Shown: positions 42,374-51,559, counted from the first letter of the stretch. The stretch is DNA of 64,000 nt from a bacterium (GCA_003577245.1 QEVS01000004.1:1-64000); one strand, 5' to 3'. A program made the numbers and translations. The notes: generated from the sequence alone by a model not told the origin.

Positions 42374-43282
42374 TCACCGGAACGGGGCGGCAGCCTCGTA
42401 GATGAAGCGGTCCAGGTGTTCCCTGCGCCGCTCCCCGCGCCCGAGGTTGAAGTCGGGAATGATAACTTCGTCCACGCCCGCCTCCAGGTACTGTCCGAGC
42501 GTCTCCTGCACCTGTCCGATGTTCCCGGCAATCAGGGGCCGTCCCGTGGCTCGCGTGCGCTCGATGACCGCCTCGTCATCCGTGAGGACGAGCAGTGCGT
42601 TGGCGGAGCGCCGGATCTCGCGCGGGTCGCGCCCGGACCGCTCGCAGTGGCGGTTGAGGACGGCCATCTTCTGGCGAAGGAGCTGAGGCGACCCCCACAC
42701 GTTCCACTCGTTGGCGTAGAGCGCGGCGATGCGGAGGGTCATCTGTTCGCCGCCTCCCCCTACGAGCAGCGGCAGCGGCTGCTGGACAGGCCGGGGTTCG
42801 AGCGGCGCCCCATCGAGCCGGTAGTAGCGCCCCTCGAAGCTCAGCCGTTGGTGGTCGAAGAGGCCGCGCACCACCTGGCAGGCCTCCTCAAGCCGGCGCA
42901 GGCGGCCCGCCACCGTGTGAAACGGGATGCCGTAGGCCGCGTGCTCGTTCTCCTGCCAGCCCGCTCCAAGGCCGAGCACCATTCTTCCGCCGCTGATGTT
43001 GTCGATCCCCGCCGCCATCTTCGCGAGCACGGCCGGGTGGCGGTAGGTGTTCCCCGCCACCAGCGAGCCAATGCGAATGCGCGGCACGGTGGCAGCGAGC
43101 CCGGCGAGGGTGGTGAAGCACTCGTTTGTGGCGCCGCTGACGTCCTCGGCATTGGGCATGAAGTGGTCCGCGTACCAGGCTCCGTCCCAGCCCGACGCCT
43201 CGGCGTGACGGCAGATCTCGAGCGTCTCCGACCAGCTGTTGGCCGGACCCGGCCAGAGGCTGAAGCGCAATGACCTTGCCAC
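42374..43282 (-). CDS. LLM-class, probably F420-dependent oxidoreductase
   Basis: This 302-residue luciferase-like TIM-barrel protein has the N-terminal FSLWPGPANSWSETLEICRHAEASGWDGAWYADHF, TVPRIRIGSLVAGNTYRHPAVLAKMAAGIDNISGGRMVLGLGAGWQENEH, and RIAALYANEWNVWG. These are typical of the F420-dependent LLM group, but the flavin partner (F420 or FMN) cannot be told from sequence alone. The start is GTG 43282, with GAGGA just before; a TTG a few codons in is possible. It is 3 nt from the CoA-transferase stop. Confidence 0.87.
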   Translation of the reverse strand: MARSLRFSLWPGPANSWSETLEICRHAEASGWDGAWYADHFMPNAEDVSGATNECFTTLAGLAATVPRIRIGSLVAGNTYRHPAVLAKMAAGIDNISGGRMVLGLGAGWQENEHAAYGIPFHTVAGRLRRLEEACQVVRGLFDHQRLSFEGRYYRLDGAPLEPRPVQQPLPLLVGGGGEQMTLRIAALYANEWNVWGSPQLLRQKMAVLNRHCERSGRDPREIRRSANALLVLTDDEAVIERTRATGRPLIAGNIGQVQETLGQYLEAGVDEVIIPDFNLGRGERRREHLDRFIYEAAAPFR

Positions 43283-43285
43283 TCC

Positions 43286-44503
43286 TCAGGCTCCCGCCGT
43301 CTCGAAGGCAGGGGCAAGGCCGATCACGCCGTCCCCGGCGAGCCCTTCGACCTCGGCCGGGGAGAGCCCCAGCTCGGCCGTAAGCACCTCGGCGGTGTGC
43401 TCCCCCAAGAGGGGCGACGCGACCATCGCCACCTCCGATTCCGAGAGGTGGATTGGCGGTCCCAGCAGTTGCACGTCACCGTTCACCGGGTGGTGAAGGG
43501 TGCGGATCATGTTGCGCGCCTTGAGGTGCCTGCTGTTGAGGATGTCCTCGGAGTCGTGCACGGCGCTGCATGGCACCCCCGCGGCGGCAATGGTTTCCAT
43601 CGCCTCCCACTTGCTGCGCTGGCGAGTCCAGCCCGCGATCTCCTCGTGGAGGGCGTCGCCGTGCTGGTGGCGGTCGCGAACCGTCTGAAAGCGCGGGTCC
43701 ACGCCCAGCTCGGGCTTGCCAATGGCGGTGATGAGGGCATCGAACATGCGCGTGTTCACGCACATTATGTAGATGTAGTCGTTCGGGCCTCCGGGGGCGC
43801 ACTCGTAGATGTCGGTGGGCGAAACGGTGCGGTTGCCGCGCCGTGCGATGGGGCTTGAGCGGTATTCCCGCTGCGACATCGGCTCGCGCATGAAGCTGGC
43901 GATGGTCTCCTGCATGGCGATCTCTACCTTCTGGCCCTGGCCGGTTCGCAGCCTCTGCACGTAGGCGGCAAGGATGCCCATGGCGCAGTGCATCCCCGAG
44001 CCGGTGTCGGCGAAGGTCGCTCCGGGCCGCGTGGGCGGACCTTCGGCCGGGCCGGTGACGCTGAACGCCCCCCCGGCGGCCTGCGCCACCATGTCCATGC
44101 ACTTGAAGGCTGAGTAAGGTCCGTGAGTGCCGAAGCCCTTGATGGTGGCGTAGATGATCGCGGGGTTGGCCGCCTTTAGCGTTTCGTAGCCCAGCCCCAG
44201 CTTCTCCATCGTGCCGAGGGTGAAGTTCTCCACCACCACATCGAACTTCGGCAGCAGTTGCAGGAAGAGTGCCCTCCCCTGGGGCGTGCCGAGGTCAATC
44301 GCCAGGCTGCGCTTGTTGTTGTTGAAGCTCATGAAGTAGAGCGAGTCGTGATCGGGGCCGGTGGTGTGGCGGCCGGGGTCGCCCACACCCGGCAGCTCCA
44401 CCTTCACCACATCCGCGCCGAACCAGGCAAGGTACTGGGTCGAAGTTGTGCCCGCCTCCCACTGCGTGAGATCGAGCACGCGCATGCCGTCGAGCGCGGG
44501 CAT
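43286..44503 (-). CDS. CaiB/BaiF family (class III) CoA-transferase
   Basis: This class III CoA-transferase of 405 residues moves CoA between carboxylic acids. The catalytic aspartate is D166 in RPGATFADTGSG. Other family marks are VLDLTQWEAG, ADVVKVELPGVGDPGRH, VVENFTLGTMEKLGLGYETL and IKGFGTHGPY. ATG 44503 follows GGGAGGTGGCTC. The next genes are an LLM oxidoreductase and an SDR, which suggests a catabolic route for a carboxylic or steroid-like acid. Confidence 0.92.
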   Translation of the reverse strand: MPALDGMRVLDLTQWEAGTTSTQYLAWFGADVVKVELPGVGDPGRHTTGPDHDSLYFMSFNNNKRSLAIDLGTPQGRALFLQLLPKFDVVVENFTLGTMEKLGLGYETLKAANPAIIYATIKGFGTHGPYSAFKCMDMVAQAAGGAFSVTGPAEGPPTRPGATFADTGSGMHCAMGILAAYVQRLRTGQGQKVEIAMQETIASFMREPMSQREYRSSPIARRGNRTVSPTDIYECAPGGPNDYIYIMCVNTRMFDALITAIGKPELGVDPRFQTVRDRHQHGDALHEEIAGWTRQRSKWEAMETIAAAGVPCSAVHDSEDILNSRHLKARNMIRTLHHPVNGDVQLLGPPIHLSESEVAMVASPLLGEHTAEVLTAELGLSPAEVEGLAGDGVIGLAPAFETAGA

Positions 44504-44638
44504 GAGCCACCTCCCGGAAGAACTGCTGCGCCGAAGTCTACTCCGCGGCCGCGGAAAAGGGGCGGCAAACGGGCGCACGCGGGGGCCAAGCGCGCCCAAC
44601 CCCGGGGGCTGTGCAGGCGCCGGCAGACCTCCCCCGTC

Positions 44639-45730
44639 CTATCCTGCCGGGTCCATCAGCCCCTTCAGCCCGTACTTCTGCACCGGGCCGATGGCGATGA
44701 TCTCGTAGAGCCCGATGCCCTTTTTCTTGCCGATCGTCACCTCCGAGATCTGCTGGACATGGAGGTTGGTCACGTCCATCGGGTTCTCCTTCGCAAGGTC
44801 GAGCTCGATGCCTTCCACCTCGTTCGGACCCACCCACATGCCGTGGCCCCACTTCGGGTCGCCGTAGCCGATGCCCTTCATGAGGAAGCTAAACATTGGC
44901 TTGACGGTCATCTCCAGCTCCTTGCCCTCCTTTGGGCGGAAGTAGAGCCTTGCCGATTCGAGGTGGCGCGTGCCCTTGCGGAACACGAGGTCGTGGTCGA
45001 CCGCGGCATCCTCTTTCGTGCCCTCTGGATACGGCTTCATGATCACGCCCGATTCGTGCCAGCGCGTCCCGTCGGAATGCTCCGAGACGGTGAAGAGCAC
45101 GCAGAGATCGTCGAAGTGACAGGGCGCCCAGTTCCAGAAGAACTGCGGCGCTTCGGTGGGCGGCGCGCCGCGGGAATCCCGTCCGCCGACGGTGCGGATT
45201 CCCCAGGAGTGGTCGCGGGTGGCCCACCAAGGGGTCGAGAGGTCGAAGGCCTTCCCGTCGAGCGAAAGCCTGCCCGTCCAGGAACCGTGCTGGGTCATGC
45301 GCGTGTAGTCCATCGCCACGCTGTTGGCGGTGCGGCGGTAGAAGTGCGCCTCTTCCACGGGCACGGCGCGCGCTTCGAAGAGCAGGTCGCCCTGGATTCC
45401 CCATTTGTTCTTCGCCACCTTCAGCCTCAGCTTGTGGTACGGTTCCACGACCTGCACGCTAATGGGCCCCACGCGCGTGTCCATCCGGTCCGCCCCCAGG
45501 AGGCGCGAAGCGCGCACGCAGCGCTCCTTCCCCTGGTGCACCACGGCGATGGCCGCATCCATCACGCCGAGATTCGGGTAGCACCCCATGGCCACCGCGA
45601 AGTAGACCGACCCATCGCGGCTGTAGCCGTTGAAGAAGTAGCGGTCGTAGAAGTTCCGGTCGCTGGTGAAGACGGAATCGAACGTGTAGGGGGTCTGGTG
45701 GATGAGGTACTCATCGGCAGGGGTGAGCAT
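44639..45730 (-). CDS. AttH/CrtC-like lipocalin-fold protein
   Basis: This 363-residue protein has two-halved beta-barrel character similar to the AttH/carotenoid 1,2-hydratase superfamily. The family-like stretch WWATRDHSWGIR and the surrounding charged beta strands (FFWNWAPCHFDDLCVLF) support this. There is no signal peptide. It may act on or bind a lipophilic ligand; no pigment genes are nearby, so a carotenoid role is not supported. It lies upstream of the CoA-transferase operon on the same strand. Confidence 0.65.
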   Translation of the reverse strand: MLTPADEYLIHQTPYTFDSVFTSDRNFYDRYFFNGYSRDGSVYFAVAMGCYPNLGVMDAAIAVVHQGKERCVRASRLLGADRMDTRVGPISVQVVEPYHKLRLKVAKNKWGIQGDLLFEARAVPVEEAHFYRRTANSVAMDYTRMTQHGSWTGRLSLDGKAFDLSTPWWATRDHSWGIRTVGGRDSRGAPPTEAPQFFWNWAPCHFDDLCVLFTVSEHSDGTRWHESGVIMKPYPEGTKEDAAVDHDLVFRKGTRHLESARLYFRPKEGKELEMTVKPMFSFLMKGIGYGDPKWGHGMWVGPNEVEGIELDLAKENPMDVTNLHVQQISEVTIGKKKGIGLYEIIAIGPVQKYGLKGLMDPAG

Positions 45731-45838
45731 GGGAAGTGCTGCTCCGGGGTATGGTTGGGCCGAATCTAACGGTGGCCGTTTCCGCGGTCAAAGGCCGGGC
45801 AGGCGGCCCGCAATTGCGCTCTGCGCTACTCTCCGGGG

Positions 45839-46522
45839 GTGAGCGACGTTTTCGACGCCCTTGTGGCCGAGTACCCGGCGTGGTGGATCGACTTCCTGGG
45901 CGAGCACAACCACGTCGGCGGCGCCGCAACCACCCGCTGGCTCCTGGAACGGAGCGGCCTCCGCCCGGGTTCCCGCATGCTCGACTGCGGCGCCTTCGTG
46001 GGCGCTTCCGCGCGCCTGGCAGCAACCGAAACAGGCGCGGCCGCAGTCGCCACCGACCTCAACGCCGACTTCCTGGCTGCAGGGCGGGCGATGCCCGGCG
46101 GGGAGGGGGTCGCGTGGGTGACCGCCACCACCGCGAAGCTCCCCTTCCGCGACCGGACCTTCGCCAGCGTCTGGAGCGTTGACAGCAGCATCGCGCCTCG
46201 CGAGATGACCAGGGTGGCCGCGTCTACAGCCACGGTGTGCCTCTGTTGCGAGGTCCCGGCCGACGGCCGGGGCGGGGTCGAAGCGTTCATCGAAGAATGG
46301 ACCAGCCTCGGCTGGGAGATGCGTTCGCACCGCTCTCTATCGCTCGATGCCCTCCAGGCGTGGCGCAACGCCGAAGCGGCCATGGTGGCCCACCGCGCGA
46401 AGTACGAAGCCCGCTACGGCAAGCGCGGCTACCTTGCCCAGCTCGACCTGCTGGCGATGCTCGTGGAGTCATACGAGCGGGGGGCGGCCGGGCACGGGCT
46501 CTTCATCTTTGGGAGGGGCTGA
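45839..46522 (+). CDS. Class I SAM-dependent methyltransferase
   Basis: This 227-residue Rossmann methyltransferase has motif I MLDCGAFVGASARLA, a degenerate version of the usual DxGxGxG, followed by VATDLNADFL, and a post-I region ATTAKLPFRDRTFASVWSVDS. Its C-terminal helices resemble those of small-molecule methyltransferases. The GTG start has TACTCT six bases upstream and may be leaderless. The nucleoside phosphorylase gene starts 2 nt after its stop. Confidence 0.75.
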   Translation: MSDVFDALVAEYPAWWIDFLGEHNHVGGAATTRWLLERSGLRPGSRMLDCGAFVGASARLAATETGAAAVATDLNADFLAAGRAMPGGEGVAWVTATTAKLPFRDRTFASVWSVDSSIAPREMTRVAASTATVCLCCEVPADGRGGVEAFIEEWTSLGWEMRSHRSLSLDALQAWRNAEAAMVAHRAKYEARYGKRGYLAQLDLLAMLVESYERGAAGHGLFIFGRG

Positions 46523-46524
46523 CA

Positions 46525-47229
46525 ATGCCGCTGCACCTGCGTGCCGGGCCCGGCGACGTCGCTCCCATCGCCCTGCTGGCGGGAGACCCTGCCAGGACGA
46601 TTCGCCTGGCCGGAGCGCTCGAAGGCGCGCGCCTTTACAACGAGAACCGCGGGCTGGTTGGCTACACCGGGCAGCACCACGGCCGCCCCGTCTCGGTGCA
46701 GACAACGGGAATGGGCGGTCCCTCAGCGGCCATCGTTGTCGAAGAGCTGGCGGACCTGGGCGTGCGCACGGTGATAAGGTTGGGAACCTGCGGTGCGATC
46801 GCGCCATCGGTCGCCGTTCTCGACCTCGTGATCGCCACGGCCGCGGTGGGCGCCGATGGTACGACACGGCAGTACACCGGCGGCGAGCCTTTCGCTCCCG
46901 TGGCGGACTTCGCCGTCACCCGTGCCCTGTTCGAATCGGGAGAGAGCGTTTCGCGGCCCGTGCACGCGGGCCTGCTCGTCTCCCAGGACGCCTTTTACCG
47001 CCAGCCCGAGTCGTGGGAGGCCTGGCGCCGGCGTGGGGTGCTCGCAGTCGAAATGGAGGCAGCGGCCATCTTCACCGTGGCCCTCCAGCGCGGGTTGCGC
47101 GCGGGCACAGCCTGCCTGGTGGTGGACAGGGTCGACGACCGCTCCTCGTGGGCGAGCGATGACGCCATTGCCGAGGCCACGGCGGACCTCATCGAGCTCG
47201 GGCTGGCAGCCGTCGAACGGCTGAGATGA
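46525..47229 (+). CDS. Nucleoside phosphorylase (DeoD/Udp type)
   Basis: This 234-residue protein of the PNP/UDP phosphorylase family has the phosphate-site motif GDPARTIRLA, TTGMGGPSAAIVVEEL, IRLGTCGAI and the purine/ribose-site EMEAAAIFTVAL. It should cleave a nucleoside with phosphate into base and ribose-1-phosphate. The substrate could be uridine, adenosine or methylthioadenosine. GGGAGGGGC precedes the ATG, and coupling to the methyltransferase suggests a shared SAM/nucleoside theme, which is inference. Confidence 0.85.
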   Translation: MPLHLRAGPGDVAPIALLAGDPARTIRLAGALEGARLYNENRGLVGYTGQHHGRPVSVQTTGMGGPSAAIVVEELADLGVRTVIRLGTCGAIAPSVAVLDLVIATAAVGADGTTRQYTGGEPFAPVADFAVTRALFESGESVSRPVHAGLLVSQDAFYRQPESWEAWRRRGVLAVEMEAAAIFTVALQRGLRAGTACLVVDRVDDRSSWASDDAIAEATADLIELGLAAVERLR

Positions 47230-47239
47230 ACGGGATGGC

Positions 47240-47743
47240 CTATTCCGAGGGCGGCTCTTCGCCCTTGCGCGCGCCCGTAATCTCGGACCAGGCCAAGGCG
47301 GCGAGGAAGGCGGCCACCATGAAGCCAAGGACGACGCCCGAGACTATGCTCAGCGCATCGCGCCAGTTGTCCTGGCCGCTGGTCTCGGTCCCGCGCCAGA
47401 TGTTCACGCCCGTGAGCACGAGCGCGATCACGAGCAGCACGATCCCCGGGGCCACGGCCTTCCACCTCTGCCGATCGATGAGGAGCCCCAGCGCGAGCCC
47501 GGTCGAAGCCCAGAAGGGCACCGTCATCGGCACCACCCAGTCGCGGTGGTTCTCCCACGAGGCGCGCGTCTGGAAGGCCAGGACCGTGAGCCCCAGCGCC
47601 AGCGCAAAGCCAATCAGCCAGCCCCGGTAACGGACCACCAGCTCCCGGATGCTGGCGGAAGGCCGCGCGGGGATGCGCGAGCGGTCATGCAGCCATTCGG
47701 TTTTCTCAGGTTCGATAGGCGCCCTGGCGGTCAGGTCAGGCAT
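47240..47743 (-). CDS. Hypothetical four-helix membrane protein
   Basis: This 167-residue protein has an N-terminal cytosolic segment of about 40 residues and four hydrophobic helices (about 42-58, 70-88, 97-110, 133-152). The sequence shows no recognisable motif. It converges with the phosphorylase gene, leaving about 10 nt between stop codons. Confidence 0.55.
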   Translation of the reverse strand: MPDLTARAPIEPEKTEWLHDRSRIPARPSASIRELVVRYRGWLIGFALALGLTVLAFQTRASWENHRDWVVPMTVPFWASTGLALGLLIDRQRWKAVAPGIVLLVIALVLTGVNIWRGTETSGQDNWRDALSIVSGVVLGFMVAAFLAALAWSEITGARKGEEPPSE

Positions 47744-47863
47744 TTGCAGTCCTCAGAGGCAGCGCGTGGCCGCGGGATTGTTGCGTCAGCGAGCCCATGA
47801 TGTCCGCTCGCCGCCACACCCGCAACATCGCAACCCGGCGGCCGGGCCGTTACCCTAGGGGGG

Positions 47864-48517
47864 ATGTCCGCCTCAGCCGCACCCGAAGCAGCGCCCGTGC
47901 TGGCACTTGAAGCGCTGCCGGCTCCCGCCGTATTGCGGGACCGCCTGGAGGCTCTGCGCGACCCCGGCAGCGCCCGCGTGGTGGTCCTCTGGGTCGCCCG
48001 TCCCGGCAACGCGGCGCCCGCATTCTCTGATCCCCGCCTGCCCTGGTTGGAGCGGTATCCTCTGCCCCTCATCTTCGCCTTCGAGGGGAACCTTGCCGGG
48101 CCGTGGCTTGACATTGCCCTTGCCTGCGACATCCGCGTGTGTGACGACGAGAGCGCACTCGCCCTCGCCGGTGTCAGCGAAGGCTACGCTGCCACGAGGA
48201 TGCGCCTCCTGGGCGGCGAAGGGCTGGCTTCGCCGGTGTCCGCCCGGGCGGCTCTCGAAGCCGGGCTGGTCTCCGTGGTGGCATCGCCCGGTGGCGCTCT
48301 CCAGGAAGCCCGGCGGCTCGCCGGCGTAATGGCCTCGCGAGGCCCGATCGCCCTGCGTCTTGCCAAGGAAGCCATCTGGCGGGGCCTGAGAATGGAGTTC
48401 GAGCAGGCCCTCCGTTTCGAGACCGATTTGACCTTGCTCCTGCAGACAACCAAAGATCGGGCGGAGGGCGTTCGTGCATTCCTCGAAAAGCGCCCACCCC
48501 ACTTCACAGGTGAGTAA
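47864..48517 (+). CDS. Divergent, shortened crotonase-fold protein
   Basis: This 217-residue protein ends like an enoyl-CoA hydratase (SRGPIALRLAKEAIWRG, then TKDRAEGVRAFLEKRPPHFTG) and has the middle segment LPLIFAFEGNLAGPWLDIALACDIRVC. The first oxyanion-hole segment (NRPxxxNA and FxAGxD) is absent and the N-terminus is shortened, so ordinary hydratase chemistry is doubtful. TACCCT lies 7 nt before the ATG, and a G-run also precedes it. It opens a tight four-gene run. Confidence 0.7.
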   Translation: MSASAAPEAAPVLALEALPAPAVLRDRLEALRDPGSARVVVLWVARPGNAAPAFSDPRLPWLERYPLPLIFAFEGNLAGPWLDIALACDIRVCDDESALALAGVSEGYAATRMRLLGGEGLASPVSARAALEAGLVSVVASPGGALQEARRLAGVMASRGPIALRLAKEAIWRGLRMEFEQALRFETDLTLLLQTTKDRAEGVRAFLEKRPPHFTGE

Positions 48518-48520
48518 CGC

Positions 48521-48775
48521 ATGATAGTCCTGCTCGAAGAGCGCGAGGCCTGGTCGCTCATGATGCTTGCCAGTTCGGTGGCCATCGACAACGCGGGCCT
48601 TTCCGAGGAAGCGAACGAAGCCATCCGCCGCTGGCGCAGCGATTCCGATGAGAAGAGCCCCGCCATCGCGAAGTTGACCGACGAAATCAATCGCGCCATC
48701 AACACCCACCTCGACGCCAAGTTCCTGCGCCGGGTGAAGCTGCACGGCGGCCGCGCCGAGACGGTGAGGAAATAG
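48521..48775 (+). CDS. Small hypothetical protein, paralogue A
   Basis: This 84-residue helical protein starts 3 nt after the crotonase-like gene, with AGGTGAG as ribosome-binding site. AGLS (25-28) and RRWRS (36-40) occupy exactly the same positions as in the next gene's product, so the two are diverged tandem duplicates. The family is unknown to me. The context is acyl-CoA metabolism. Confidence 0.65.
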   Translation: MIVLLEEREAWSLMMLASSVAIDNAGLSEEANEAIRRWRSDSDEKSPAIAKLTDEINRAINTHLDAKFLRRVKLHGGRAETVRK

Positions 48776-48777
48776 CC

Positions 48778-49020
48778 ATGGAAGTCCGCTTCACTGACGA
48801 CGAGCTGGCCGAGGCCTTCAGCGTCATCATCAACCGCATCGCCGATAGCGCCGGCCTCTCCGACAAGGACCGCGCCATGCTCAAGCGCTGGCGCAGCTCG
48901 AAGATGAAGCTCGGCACCGACGACATGACCGACTTCGTGCGCCGGGCGAACGAGGACATCGCTCGCGACATTGCCCGCCGCGAGCGAAGCCAGATTCGCA
49001 AGCCCGACTGGGCCGACTAG
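48778..49020 (+). CDS. Small hypothetical protein, paralogue B
   Basis: This 80-residue charged helical protein starts 2 nt after paralogue A, with GGTGAGG upstream. It shares AGLS (25-28) and KRWRS (36-40) with A, followed by a more basic tail (RRANEDIARDIARRERSQIRK). The two may form a heterodimer, because they are coupled and equal in length. Confidence 0.65.
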   Translation: MEVRFTDDELAEAFSVIINRIADSAGLSDKDRAMLKRWRSSKMKLGTDDMTDFVRRANEDIARDIARRERSQIRKPDWAD

Positions 49021-49048
49021 GCGCCCGGCTGCCGGCAGGGGCAGAGCC

Positions 49049-49729
49049 ATGCCCGACCCTGTTCTCTTCGAAGTTGACGACCGTGGCGTGGCCACCATCA
49101 CGCTCAACCGGCCGCAGCAGCTCAACGCGCTCAACATAGAATGCCGCGACCTGCTCTGGACCTACCTCGAAGCCTGCCGCGACCTGCCGGATGTCCGCCT
49201 GGTGCTCTTCCGCGGCGCCGGTGCATCGTTCTGCGCGGGCGCCGACATCTCCGAGTTCGGCACCGCGCCTTCGATAATGGACTCCCGCCGCGCCCGCCAC
49301 GAGCGCGACGTTTGGGCGCTCCTGCTCTCGCTCCCCTGCATCACCATGGCGCGCATGCACGGCTACTGCTATGGCGCCGGCCTGGAGCTCCCACTCTGCT
49401 GCGACTACCGCATCGCCGCCGACGACGCCCGCTTTGCCCTGCCGGAAGTCACTCTCGGCTACATCCCCAGTGCCTGCGGCACACAGACGCTCCCGCGCAT
49501 CGTTCCCCCGGGGGTGGCAGCCCACATGATCCTCTCGGGCGAGCCCATCGATGCCGCGGCGGCGCTCCGCTGGGGGCTGATTGGCCGCACTGTGCCGGCA
49601 GCCGCGCTGGATGCCGCCGCCTATGAGGAGATCGCCCGCCTCCTGGCAATGGATCCCGCGGCTGCGACCACGAGGCGCCGCGCCATGGCCGGCTCGCTCC
49701 CCGAAGCGGCGGCCCCGGCGCGCTCCTGA
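49049..49729 (+). CDS. Enoyl-CoA hydratase/isomerase family protein
   Basis: This 226-residue crotonase has ATITLNRPQQLNALN, ASFCAGADISEF and HGYCYGAGLELPLCCDYRIAADDARFALPEVTLGYIPS, forming the CoA site and oxyanion hole. Aligned by eye with rat hydratase, the first catalytic Glu (PEV) is kept. The second falls at a His in GVAAHMILSG, so the exact reaction is uncertain. It lies 28 nt after paralogue B in the same run. The ribosome-binding site is weak (GGGGCAGAGCC). Confidence 0.82.
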   Translation: MPDPVLFEVDDRGVATITLNRPQQLNALNIECRDLLWTYLEACRDLPDVRLVLFRGAGASFCAGADISEFGTAPSIMDSRRARHERDVWALLLSLPCITMARMHGYCYGAGLELPLCCDYRIAADDARFALPEVTLGYIPSACGTQTLPRIVPPGVAAHMILSGEPIDAAAALRWGLIGRTVPAAALDAAAYEEIARLLAMDPAAATTRRRAMAGSLPEAAAPARS

Positions 49730-49813
49730 AGCAAGGCCCTTCGTTAGCCCAACTCCGCCCTTTCGGGTAAAATCCGGGCGCAACCCACCTACCCGCCTTA
49801 TTCCGGAGAGTCA

Positions 49814-51391
49814 ATGAACACCATCGAGTTCCTTCAGATCTCGTCGGCCGTCGTACCCGACCGCGAAGCCCTGGTCGATATCGGTGGCAGCGGCAAGCGC
49901 ATCACCTACGGCGAGATGTACCCGCTCGTGACGAGGCTCGCCAACGCCCTCCAGGGCCTCGGCGTCGAGCACGGCCAGAAGGTGGCCGTGATGTCGGTGA
50001 ACAGCGCCGACTACGTGGTCACCTACTACGCCTGCGCCATGCTGGGCGCCACCTTTGTGCCCCTGAACTATCGCGCCAAGGACGAAGAGCTCACGCACAT
50101 GCTCAACGTCAGCCAGTGCCAGGCGGTCTTCGTTTCCGATCGTTACATCGACCTGGTGGAGCGTATCCGGCCCACGCTCACGCACACCCAGCACTTCATC
50201 GCCTACGAAGGCGGGATTGGCAACTACCTCGATTACAACCAGCTGATCGAGCACGCCAGCGAAGACGACATCTGGACAGACGTCGACGACCACGATGCCA
50301 CCATCCTGATTTTCACCAGCGGCACCACGGCGCTGCCCAAGGGCGTGGTCCTTACCTTCCTGGACCTCACGGCCTACGTCACCAACACCATGGCCCCGGC
50401 CGACCCCGAGATGCACGAGAAGACGCTCGTATCGGCGCCGTTCTTCCACATCGCCGGCGCCACGGCCATGATGTCCTCCATCTGGGGAGGGCGCACCCTG
50501 GTGATTCTCCCGGCCTTCACCCCCGAAGGCTGGTTGCAGGCAGTTCACGAAGAGGGGGCGACCCACTCATTCGTGGTCCCCACCATGCTCAAGCGCATCA
50601 TGGAAGTGCCCTCGTTCGAGCAGAACTACAACCTGGCCACCCTCCAGCTCATCACCTATGGCGCCGCGCCCATGCCGTACGAGGTCGTGCGCAAGGCCTG
50701 CGACATCTTCCCGCCGCGCGGCGTCGGGCTCATGAACGCCTACGGACAGACCGAGTCCACCTCCACCCTCACCTTCCTCGGGCCCGAGGACCACGACCTG
50801 AGCGTTGACACCGAAGTGCGCGAGCACCGCCTTCGCTCCGTGGGCCGCCCCATGCCCGACGTGGAAATCGGCATCATGGACGAGCGCAACCACCTCCTCG
50901 GCCCGAACGAGGAGGGCGAGATCTGCGTCCGCTCCGACCGCGTCATGAAGGGCTACTACAAGCAGGAGGACGCCACCAGCACCGCCATCATCGATGGCTG
51001 GCTGCACACCGGCGACGTCGGCAAGGTCGATGACGGGGGTTACCTCTTCATCACCGGCCGGAAGAAGGACCTCATCATCCGCGGCGGCGAGAACATCTCC
51101 CCCGGCGAGATAGAGAACTGCCTGGAAGACCACCCTGCGATCGAAGAGGCCGCCGTTATCGGCGTGCCCGACGCCGACTGGGGCGAAGTCGTGAAGGCGG
51201 TTCTCGTGCTCAAGGAAGGCGCCAAGACGAGTGCCGAAGAGGTGATGGAGTACACCAAGAGCCGCCTTTCCTCGTTCAAGGCGCCGCAATACGTGGCCAT
51301 CGTCGATGAGTTGCCTCGCAACGCCATGGGCAAGGTGCTCAAGAACGACCTGCGCAAGATGTACGGCACCGCCACGAACGACCGGGCCTGA
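49814..51391 (+). CDS. AMP-binding acyl-CoA synthetase
   Basis: This 525-residue adenylate-forming enzyme would activate a fatty or aromatic acid with ATP and CoA. The P-loop-like motif is IFTSGTTALPKGV, the aromatic/A5 motif is NAYGQTES, A8 is LHTGDVGKVDDGGYLFITGRKKDLIIRGGENISPGEIEN, and the catalytic Lys lies in ELPRNAMGKVLK. The start has CCGGAGAG upstream. A strong terminator follows, so it is the end of its transcript. It fits with the adjacent crotonases and the EtfD-like gene. Confidence 0.93.
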   Translation: MNTIEFLQISSAVVPDREALVDIGGSGKRITYGEMYPLVTRLANALQGLGVEHGQKVAVMSVNSADYVVTYYACAMLGATFVPLNYRAKDEELTHMLNVSQCQAVFVSDRYIDLVERIRPTLTHTQHFIAYEGGIGNYLDYNQLIEHASEDDIWTDVDDHDATILIFTSGTTALPKGVVLTFLDLTAYVTNTMAPADPEMHEKTLVSAPFFHIAGATAMMSSIWGGRTLVILPAFTPEGWLQAVHEEGATHSFVVPTMLKRIMEVPSFEQNYNLATLQLITYGAAPMPYEVVRKACDIFPPRGVGLMNAYGQTESTSTLTFLGPEDHDLSVDTEVREHRLRSVGRPMPDVEIGIMDERNHLLGPNEEGEICVRSDRVMKGYYKQEDATSTAIIDGWLHTGDVGKVDDGGYLFITGRKKDLIIRGGENISPGEIENCLEDHPAIEEAAVIGVPDADWGEVVKAVLVLKEGAKTSAEEVMEYTKSRLSSFKAPQYVAIVDELPRNAMGKVLKNDLRKMYGTATNDRA

Positions 51392-51412
51392 CGAGCCTCG
51401 CGCGGACGCAAT

Positions 51413-51441
51413 AAGGGAGCCCCCGCCCCGGTGGCTCCCTT
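51413..51441 (+). terminator. Rho-independent terminator after the acyl-CoA synthetase
   Basis: AAGGGAGCC (51413-51421) pairs perfectly with GGCTCCCTT (51433-51441) across an 11-nt loop, followed by CCTTTTG. It lies about 20 nt after the synthetase stop. Confidence 0.8.
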
Positions 51442-51559
51442 CCTTTTGCCCCTCTCCCGTTCGCGCCCAAACCGGCTCTCAAGTAGGATGCGTGGCACAT
51501 GGCCAACCGGGGCGCCCGTGCCCCGCGCGGTCCCATCCCAGCTCCCGGAACTTCGCCCT

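Noticed and set aside
47864..48517. Crotonase-like gene considered as a pseudogene
   Set aside because: The frame is intact, uses normal codon bias, and is tightly coupled to the next gene. Divergence alone does not show decay.
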